The notes under the pieces: generated by a model | The model's database searches: none | What the model was told of the DNA's origin: nothing | Seen by the model: the letters and a program-made list of their open reading frames with translations, nothing else | Part shown: positions 1 to 3,710 of the stretch, piece by piece | Numbering within the stretch: the first letter of the stretch is position 1 | Layout: each line of letters opens with the position of its first letter | Translations under genes and position numbers: made by a program | Source: Flavobacterium sp. | GTDB lineage: Bacteria > Bacteroidota > Bacteroidia > Flavobacteriales > Flavobacteriaceae | Length of the DNA stretch: 5,705 nucleotides | Assembly (NCBI GenBank): GCA_017989775.1 | Contig: JAGNPF010000115.1 | Coordinates: forward strand, 1 to 5,705 | Reading direction: 5' to 3'

Positions 1-617
1 ACATAAGCGTTGACGAAGACATCAATCCGGCTGTTTTTGAAATCCAGCAATTTGCGGGTGCCACCCTAAAATACAGTTTCGAGAATTACGACATTCCCTC
101 CTTGCCTACCATGGGAATGGGATTTTCGGTGGCAGGAACCTGGAAAATGAACCTGGATGACCCTAGAAGCAATTTTCCGGCATTGGAAAGCAAACTCAAT
201 TTCAACCATAAAATCGATGCCAAGGGAAAAGTCGTTTTGGCCACCATTTTGAATGCCAAAATACTGTTGAACAACAATTTCGAATTTTACCAAGGTGCCA
301 CTTTGGGCGGCAATTATGATTTGAGGGGTTTTAGAAACGAGCGTTTTCTGGGGAACCACTCTTTTTACCAAAGCAGTGACCTCCGTTGGACTATCGGCAA
401 AATAAGAAAAAGCATCTTCCCGATGTCCTACGGCATTTTGGGCGGTTTTGATTACGGCAGGGTTTGGCTGAAAGGAGAAGATTCCGATAAATGGCATCAA
501 TCCTTTGGAGGAGGTTTGTGGCTCAACGGACTGAACGTCGTTACGGGCAGGCTCAGCTATTTCAAAAGTCAGGGCGAAGAAGCCCGAATTGCTTTTGGTC
601 TAGGGTTTGGATTTTAA
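1..617 (+). CDS. Omp85/BamA-superfamily outer-membrane beta-barrel protein, C-terminal part (5' truncated)
   Basis: The frame is open from base 3 to the TAA at 615-617, giving 204 visible residues; the N-terminal part lies outside the window. The visible part alternates aromatic and polar residues as in transmembrane beta strands. It contains LRGFR at visible residues 107-111, preceded by GATLGGNYD and followed by a GxxGFDYGRVW-like stretch. LRGF is the conserved (V/L)RGF/Y motif of the barrel lumen loop in Omp85 proteins (BamA, TamA, FhaC). The chain ends in Phe (GLGFGF), the usual outer-membrane C-terminal signal recognised by the BAM complex. In flavobacteria such barrels also occur fused behind a calcineurin-like metallophosphoesterase domain, so this could be such a fusion, a TamA-like protein or a stand-alone surface antigen; the missing part would decide. 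The last 18 nt overlap the convergent lipoprotein gene. Confidence 0.85.
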   Translation, partial: ISVDEDINPAVFEIQQFAGATLKYSFENYDIPSLPTMGMGFSVAGTWKMNLDDPRSNFPALESKLNFNHKIDAKGKVVLATILNAKILLNNNFEFYQGATLGGNYDLRGFRNERFLGNHSFYQSSDLRWTIGKIRKSIFPMSYGILGGFDYGRVWLKGEDSDKWHQSFGGGLWLNGLNVVTGRLSYFKSQGEEARIAFGLGFGF

Positions 618-1478
618 GGTCGAAAGACTCACTTCATACACATTTCCTCCTGTTTTCTTGATTCGTTCATCGGCAATAAGCAGCAAATCATTGTCCTTGA
701 AACAAACGGCTTCTTTTTGGGAAAAATGCTTCAATTCGAATACCGTTTGGGTTCCTTCCAAAAAATGGTCTCCCTTGAAGTTTTCCAACAAGAAGATTTT
801 GTCGTGGGTCAAAATTGCAATTCTGGTTTCATCGGGACTCATCGCCGCAGCCGTTATGGCACAATGGTTGTAGCTGTCGCAAGTCTTGAACTTCCCCATC
901 AAAACGGCTTGGTGAAAACCGGCTGCATTGGGGATTTTATACAAAAAAGCGGTGCCGTCAAATCCTTTGCTCCTGTTTTTGGTAAAGAGGTAAAAATGAT
1001 TTTTAAACTCGAAAAAGCCTTCGACATCAAACATCATTTCGGTTTTTTTGGGCGGAAAATCTTTTTGCTCCGGATAGGCAAACGAGATTTTATAAGCAGG
1101 AACCGCGTTTTCTTGATTCAAGGAATTGTTGTTGATTTTATAAATGCACAAATCTTGGCGAACATTGTCATTGTTGCCAAAATCACCAATGTAAAGATTC
1201 CCTTCACCGTCTTTGGTGATGTCTTCCCAATCGATGTTTTCCGTATTCCCAACAACGATGGTTTTGGCTATTTCTCCTTTGGAGTCCAATCCATACACTT
1301 CATTTTTGTTCCCGCTGTCTTCCAAGGCCCAAATCAAATCCGTGTCCGGATGATGGATTATTCCCGATACTTCCTTCAAACCATTGGGAAATGAAAAAGT
1401 GGTTGTCAGCGAACCCGTATCGTTTTTACAGGAAAACAATAAAAAAACCGAGGTCGAAATTGTAAAAAAGTTTTTCAT
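600..1478 (-). CDS. Predicted lipoprotein with beta-propeller-like fold (YjiK/SdiA-regulated-like or phytase-esterase-like)
   Basis: The protein has 292 aa. I chose the ATG at 1478 because it gives a compact lipoprotein signal: MKNFF, a hydrophobic stretch, then the lipobox LFSC with Cys17, followed by KNDTG. The frame extends upstream to 1565 inside the galactanase gene, but that would add 29 residues before the signal. No Shine-Dalgarno is visible. Repeated motifs suggest beta-propeller blades: EVSGI (36-40), WALEDSG (50-56), VYGLD (61-65), DWEDI (83-87), LYIGDFGNN (95-103), DVEG (151-154), ITAAAMSPD (208-216) and KEAVCF (255-260). This pattern resembles a family usually annotated as hypothetical, SdiA-regulated or esterase-like-phytase proteins; no activity can be assigned. 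It is probably membrane-anchored in the periplasm or at the outer membrane. It follows the GH53 gene by 31 nt with no promoter seen between them, so cotranscription is likely. Its TAG stop lies inside the end of the convergent barrel gene. Confidence 0.82.
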   Translation of the reverse strand: MKNFFTISTSVFLLFSCKNDTGSLTTTFSFPNGLKEVSGIIHHPDTDLIWALEDSGNKNEVYGLDSKGEIAKTIVVGNTENIDWEDITKDGEGNLYIGDFGNNDNVRQDLCIYKINNNSLNQENAVPAYKISFAYPEQKDFPPKKTEMMFDVEGFFEFKNHFYLFTKNRSKGFDGTAFLYKIPNAAGFHQAVLMGKFKTCDSYNHCAITAAAMSPDETRIAILTHDKIFLLENFKGDHFLEGTQTVFELKHFSQKEAVCFKDNDLLLIADERIKKTGGNVYEVSLSTLKSKP

Positions 1479-1492
1479 AATCTGTTTGATAA

Positions 1493-1507
1493 TACACCAC
1501 TGGTGTA
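1493..1507. repeat. 15-bp palindrome in the galactanase-lipoprotein gap
   Basis: TACACCA-C-TGGTGTA is a perfect inverted repeat with 7-bp arms and a single central base. It lies just after the galactanase stop (1510-1512) and 15 nt before the lipoprotein ATG. It may be an operator for a dimeric regulator. As RNA it could form only a 6-bp stem with a 3-nt loop, and no T-tract follows on the minus strand, so it is not a standard terminator. Function is inferred, not shown. Confidence 0.5.
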
Positions 1508-1509
1508 AA

Positions 1510-2580
1510 TTAATTTTTAAAAGCATCCAAAGCCTGCGACGGTTTTCCGTCAGATTGCCAAGCATTCAATTGATAGCCGCTCCAGCTTTTTTCGCCTTCG
1601 GGTTCCCAATAAATCACTCCCAGCCCCTTGTTGTCGGGAACCGCTTTAACGGCTTTGATGACTGCCTCCAGCATGTCTTTGGTGTTTTGCACCAAGGTGT
1701 AATCGCCCCCAACTTCCACCACCATTACCTCTTTTCCGTATCTTGAAGCCATGTCTTTTAGATTCTTTTCCAAATCAGCAATCGTGGCCTTATAATCACT
1801 TTTTATCCAATAGGGATAATACGAAAGTCCTATCACGTCGTATTTCACTTTGTTGGCTTTGACATTGTCAAAAAACCATCTGAACTTGGCATTGTTGTTC
1901 CCTTCATCAATGTGAACAATTACCTTGATGCTTGCGTCCACCGCCTTGGTCGCTTCATATCCTTCATTCAAAAGTAGTGCGAGTTGACCGAAATTGGAAG
2001 TGCTTCCCTCCGGCCACAACATGCCACCGGGAATTTCGTTGCCTATCTGCACCCATTCAGGAGTCACCCCTGCCGATTTAAGTGCCGTCAAAACATCAAA
2101 AGTGTGTTGGTACACGTCCTTTTGCAATTCAGTAAAATCATGGTTGGCCCAAGCTGCCGGTTTGGCTTGTTTTCCGGGATCGGCCCAAGTATCGCTGTAG
2201 TGAAAGTCGATCATGATGCGCATTCCCATTTTCTGTGCCCGGACTGCCATCACGACCGTTTCGGCCGGACTGCAATGCCCACTGGCTTTGTCATTGGATG
2301 GATTTACCCAAACCCGAAGGCGAATGGTATTCATTCCCCTGTCTTTCAACAGTTGCAAACAGTCTTTTTGAGTGCCATCAATATCATAGAATTTGTATCC
2401 TGTAGCTTCCATTTGGGGCAACCAACTTACGTCAGCTCCTTTTGAAAACACGGGAGTCAATTTTATTTTGGTAGTTTGCGCTTTGCTATATGAAGAAAAA
2501 ATCAATGACACCAAAAGGATCCAAGACAACAGAAATACTTTTTTTTCTTTTTTCATTTTATGGTTGGCTTTCAAATTCAT
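1510..2580 (-). CDS. Secreted arabinogalactan endo-beta-1,4-galactanase, glycoside hydrolase family 53
   Basis: The 356-aa protein hydrolyses internal beta-1,4-galactosyl bonds of galactan or type I arabinogalactan (pectin side chains). A basic N-terminus and hydrophobic core (about residues 15-30) form a Sec signal with likely cleavage near SKA|QTT (residue 34). No lipobox is present. The remainder is one GH53 (beta/alpha)8 domain: GADVSWLPQME (48-58), then DCLQLLKDRGMNTIRLRVW, DFHYSDTWADP (125-135), QIGNEIPGGMLWP with the acid/base Glu182, LSYYPYW (252-258), VVEVGG with the nucleophile Glu289, and YWEPEG (324-329). Length is typical and the chain ends just after the domain, without a T9SS sorting tail. 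A second ATG at 2556 (MKKEKKVFLL) gives a more usual signal peptide of a 348-aa product. AGAGG directly abuts the first ATG, too close to be its ribosome site, so the start is open. The next gene downstream is the lipoprotein. No SusC/SusD partners are visible. Confidence 0.93.
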   Translation of the reverse strand: MNLKANHKMKKEKKVFLLSWILLVSLIFSSYSKAQTTKIKLTPVFSKGADVSWLPQMEATGYKFYDIDGTQKDCLQLLKDRGMNTIRLRVWVNPSNDKASGHCSPAETVVMAVRAQKMGMRIMIDFHYSDTWADPGKQAKPAAWANHDFTELQKDVYQHTFDVLTALKSAGVTPEWVQIGNEIPGGMLWPEGSTSNFGQLALLLNEGYEATKAVDASIKVIVHIDEGNNNAKFRWFFDNVKANKVKYDVIGLSYYPYWIKSDYKATIADLEKNLKDMASRYGKEVMVVEVGGDYTLVQNTKDMLEAVIKAVKAVPDNKGLGVIYWEPEGEKSWSGYQLNAWQSDGKPSQALDAFKN

Positions 2581-2706
2581 CCTCTAATTTAACCACTTTA
2601 ATTCATTGGACGTGTAAATTCTCTACTTTTTCTGAACATTTGGTTAAACAGTTGCGACTATTTGATACCGAGGGCAAAAGCTATTTAGAAATAAACAACC
2701 CCATGT

Positions 2707-2994
2707 CTATTTCAAAACTATTTTATCTATTGCCTTGGCCAAATCGAAATCTTTCGTAGTTATGCCGTTGGCATCGTGGGTGCTGAGGGCAATGACCACC
2801 TTGTTGTAGGCATTGTTCCAATTGGGATGGTGGTTCGCCTTTTCGGCCAGCAAGGCCACGCCCGTGATGAACGAAAAAGCCTCGACAAAATTCTTGAAAA
2901 CAAATTCCCGATGGAGAAATTTTCCAAATACAATCCAGGCAGCATCAATTTCCGCCATTTTCTCCTGAACATCTTGATCGCTTAGTTTTTCCAT
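2707..2994 (-). CDS. Pterin-4a-carbinolamine dehydratase (4a-hydroxytetrahydrobiopterin dehydratase, EC 4.2.1.96)
   Basis: The 95-aa cytoplasmic enzyme (PhhB/PCBD-type) dehydrates 4a-hydroxytetrahydropterin formed by aromatic amino acid hydroxylases, allowing cofactor recycling. It matches the family's active-site signature, E/D-x3-H-H/N-P-x5-Y/W/F-x9-H-x8-D: Glu51, His55-His56-Pro57, Tyr63, His73 and Asp82. The typical F-x-F-x-x-F segment is at 31-36 and the THDANGIT-type region at 72-79. Length is normal for the family. I chose the ATG at 2994 because AGGA lies 4 nt upstream and the protein then has the usual N-terminus. The frame runs upstream to 3060, but the added residues (cysteine-rich, encoded by the leader hairpin) do not look like this family. 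No phenylalanine hydroxylase gene is in the window, so the partner enzyme is unknown. Some family members serve other roles, such as a transcription cofactor or molybdopterin-related functions. Confidence 0.93.
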   Translation of the reverse strand: MEKLSDQDVQEKMAEIDAAWIVFGKFLHREFVFKNFVEAFSFITGVALLAEKANHHPNWNNAYNKVVIALSTHDANGITTKDFDLAKAIDKIVLK

Positions 2995-3002
2995 TTTTTC
3001 CT
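2984..3002 (-). promoter_or_regulatory. Shine-Dalgarno-like site supporting the dehydratase start
   Basis: On the minus strand CAGGAAAAAATGG places AGGA 4 nt before the ATG at 2994. This is the clearest Shine-Dalgarno-like site in the window and favours this start over the longer frame from 3060. Confidence 0.5.
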
Positions 3003-3033
3003 GTTTTTTGTTTGTCCAACATCCGTTAACTTC

Positions 3034-3053
3034 TTTTATGCAGCAGCATAAAA
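3034..3053 (-). repeat. Perfect hairpin in the dehydratase leader
   Basis: TTTTATGC-AGCA-GCATAAAA (plus strand) is an 8-bp perfect inverted repeat around a 4-nt loop. It lies about 40 nt upstream of the dehydratase ATG and downstream of its predicted promoter, so it would be transcribed. No T-tract follows on either strand, so it is not an obvious terminator. It may be an RNA stem-loop or an operator. Confidence 0.5.
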
Positions 3054-3102
3054 ACAACACAAACTACTGGTTGAAATTATTTTTCACCAAAAACATTTCA
3101 TT

Positions 3103-3136
3103 CAAATATACGAAATTTTAAAATGCCCCATTCAAA
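3103..3136 (-). promoter_or_regulatory. Predicted promoter of the pterin dehydratase gene
   Basis: On the minus strand, TTTG (3136-3133) is followed after 22 nt by TATATTTG (3110-3103), matching the Bacteroidota -33/-7 consensus TTTG / TAnnTTTG. The spacing is slightly longer than the usual 19-20. Transcription would start near 3097, giving a leader of about 100 nt before the ATG at 2994. Confidence 0.5.
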
Positions 3137-3150
3137 CGACAATGTATTCG

Positions 3151-3170
3151 CAGGGCATTCGCTTTTAAAA
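3151..3170 (+). repeat. Solitary copy of the mobile-element terminal repeat
   Basis: CAGGGCATTCGCTTTTAAAA is identical over 20 bp to the right end of the element at 3429-3619 (read on the minus strand) and differs by one base from its left end. The sequence to its right (AATTCGGGAATTCCGGAATT, 3169-3188) does not resemble the interior of that element. No matching inverted end or duplication was found close by. It is probably a remnant or the end of a divergent family member. Confidence 0.7.
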
Positions 3171-3202
3171 ATTCGGGAATTCCGGAATTAGGTTTTGGAA
3201 AT

Positions 3203-3234
3203 AAAAAAAACTCCCCAATTTCTTGAGGAGTTTT
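3203..3234 (-). terminator. Intrinsic terminator of tRNA-Val
   Basis: On the minus strand the arms AAAACTCC and GGAGTTTT enclose 12 nt, in which TCAA and TTGG can extend the stem past one mismatch, leaving a 4-nt loop. A run of eight T residues follows. The hairpin begins 3 nt after the tRNA 3' end (3238), as expected for termination of a tRNA transcript. Confidence 0.85.
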
Positions 3235-3237
3235 CTG

Positions 3238-3312
3238 TGGGCGATGAGGGATTCGAACCCCCGACCCTCTGGGTGTAAACCAGATGCTCTGAACCAACTG
3301 AGCTAATCGCCC
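3238..3312 (-). tRNA. tRNA-Val, anticodon TAC
   Basis: The minus strand folds into a complete 75-nt cloverleaf. The acceptor stem is GGGCGAT / ATCGCCC. The D arm is GCTC / GAGC around AGTTGGTTCA. The anticodon stem TCTGG / CCAGA carries the loop TTTACAC, with anticodon TAC (UAC, reading GUA/GUG and, if modified, other Val codons). The variable loop is GGGTC, and the T arm GGGGG-TTCGAAT-CCCTC has one G-T pair. The discriminator base is A (3238), and CCA is not encoded. It has its own upstream promoter and downstream terminator, so it appears to be a single-gene transcript. Confidence 0.97.
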
Positions 3313-3350
3313 TATTTTATTAAGTCGCCATCATTAGCTGATTGCGAGTG

Positions 3351-3381
3351 CAAATATACAGTTAGATATTGTATTTGCAAA
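3351..3381 (-). promoter_or_regulatory. Predicted promoter of tRNA-Val
   Basis: On the minus strand TTTG (3381-3378) is followed after exactly 19 nt by TATATTTG (3358-3351), a full match to the Bacteroidota housekeeping-sigma consensus. Transcription should begin near 3345, about 33 nt before the mature tRNA 5' end at 3312. Confidence 0.8.
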
Positions 3382-3419
3382 CAAAATGCGAAAATAAATT
3401 GAAATTTTATTTCTCCCCC

Positions 3420-3428
3420 TCCACAGAC
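3420..3428 (+). repeat. Left copy of 9-bp target-site duplication
   Basis: TCCACAGAC directly precedes the left end of the 191-bp element and is repeated exactly at 3620-3628 directly after its right end. The next base (C) also matches, so the duplication could be counted as 10 bp. Confidence 0.8.
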
Positions 3429-3619
3429 CAGGGCATTCGCCTTTAAAAGTTTCCGCCACGAATTACACGAATAAACACGAATTAGACAAGTTTTCAATTA
3501 CACGAATTCTAAAAATCAGATAGAATTCGTGCAATTCATTTTCAAATTTGATAAAAATTAGTGACAATTGGTGTAATTCGTGGCTAACTTTTTTCTCTTT
3601 TTTAAAAGCGAATGCCCTG
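3429..3619. mobile_element. 191-bp MITE-like non-autonomous element with terminal inverted repeats
   Basis: The ends are CAGGGCATTCGCCTTTAAAA (3429-3448) and its inverted partner at 3600-3619, matching at 19 of 20 positions. Inside lies a second perfect 14-bp inverted pair, GCCACGAATTACAC (3455-3468) and GTGTAATTCGTGGC (3571-3584), and a central hairpin (3496-3536). The element is flanked by the direct repeat TCCACAGAC on both sides, the mark of a transposition-type insertion. It has no credible coding sequence, so it would depend on a transposase elsewhere. It lies between the divergent promoters of tRNA-Val and the ABC transporter and interrupts neither core promoter. Alternatively it may belong to a REP/BIME-like palindromic family; the direct duplication favours a MITE. 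The transposase family cannot be assigned from the ends alone. Confidence 0.8.
3455..3584. repeat. Nested inverted repeats of CACGAATT units inside the element
   Basis: The left arm carries tandem CACGAAT units at 3457, 3466, 3475 and 3501, spaced 9-10 nt in the first three. The right arm carries inverted and degenerate copies (CACGAATTA, CACCAATTG, CACTAATTT on the minus strand). At the centre CACGAATTCTA (3501-3511) pairs perfectly with TAGAATTCGTG (3521-3531) around a 9-nt loop, extended by AATT pairs after one A/C mismatch. The whole unit could fold into a long interrupted stem. Confidence 0.75.
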
Positions 3620-3628
3620 TCCACAGAC
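3620..3628 (+). repeat. Right copy of 9-bp target-site duplication
   Basis: TCCACAGAC is identical to 3420-3428 and abuts the right terminal repeat. Removing the element and one copy would give an uninterrupted spacer running from the CT-rich tract before 3420 into the sequence after 3628. Confidence 0.8.
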
Positions 3629-3659
3629 CTTGAACCCAAACAGAAATTATATCCGATTT

Positions 3660-3691
3660 TTTAGGGATGAATGGGTATAATATTATATTTG
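3660..3691 (+). promoter_or_regulatory. Predicted promoter of the ABC transporter gene
   Basis: TATATTTG at 3684-3691 matches the Bacteroidota -7 consensus TAnnTTTG and is the same octamer used before the tRNA and dehydratase genes. The -33 element is weaker: a T-rich stretch ending TTAG (3660-3663), 21 nt upstream, instead of TTTG. Transcription would start near 3698, leaving only about 13 nt before the ATG at 3711, with no Shine-Dalgarno. Confidence 0.6.
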
Positions 3692-3710
3692 TAAAAATAA
3701 AACAACCATA

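Noticed and set aside
66..500. 144-aa minus-strand frame opposite the barrel gene
   Set aside because: It lies antisense to a well-supported Omp85 coding region, has no recognisable motif, and is a mirror of the codon pattern of the real gene.
717..1394. 225-aa plus-strand frame opposite the lipoprotein gene
   Set aside because: It has no domain or signal and lies entirely inside the lipoprotein gene, whose lipobox and repeated propeller-like motifs support the other strand.
1479..1565. Upstream extension of the lipoprotein start to 1565
   Set aside because: It would overlap the galactanase gene and put 29 polar residues before a clear lipoprotein signal; the ATG at 1478 is better.
2581..2706. 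Possible galactanase promoter (minus strand TAGCTTTTG near 2670-2680)
   Set aside because: The -7 match is imperfect and no TTTG lies at an acceptable distance; nothing else firm was seen in this spacer.
2490..2759. 89-aa plus-strand frame beginning MKKKSMTPKG
   Set aside because: It starts antisense to the galactanase signal peptide, crosses the spacer and ends inside the dehydratase gene; no family resemblance.
2995..3060. Upstream extension of the pterin dehydratase start to 3060
   Set aside because: The extra residues (LFLCCCIKEVNGCW and following) come from the leader hairpin region, do not fit the family, and bypass the Shine-Dalgarno-like AGGA.
3178..3189. AATTCCGGAATT 12-bp palindrome before the tRNA terminator
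   Set aside because: It is short and low-complexity, with no loop or context that supports a specific role.
3312..3497. 61-aa minus-strand frame starting in the MITE
   Set aside because: It runs through the repeat arm and the tRNA promoter, ending at the tRNA 5' end; it is a chance open frame in non-coding DNA.
3455..3584. CRISPR array (short repeated CACGAATT units)
   Set aside because: The units are only 9-10 nt apart with no constant-length spacers, occur in both orientations, and lie within a transposon-like inverted repeat.
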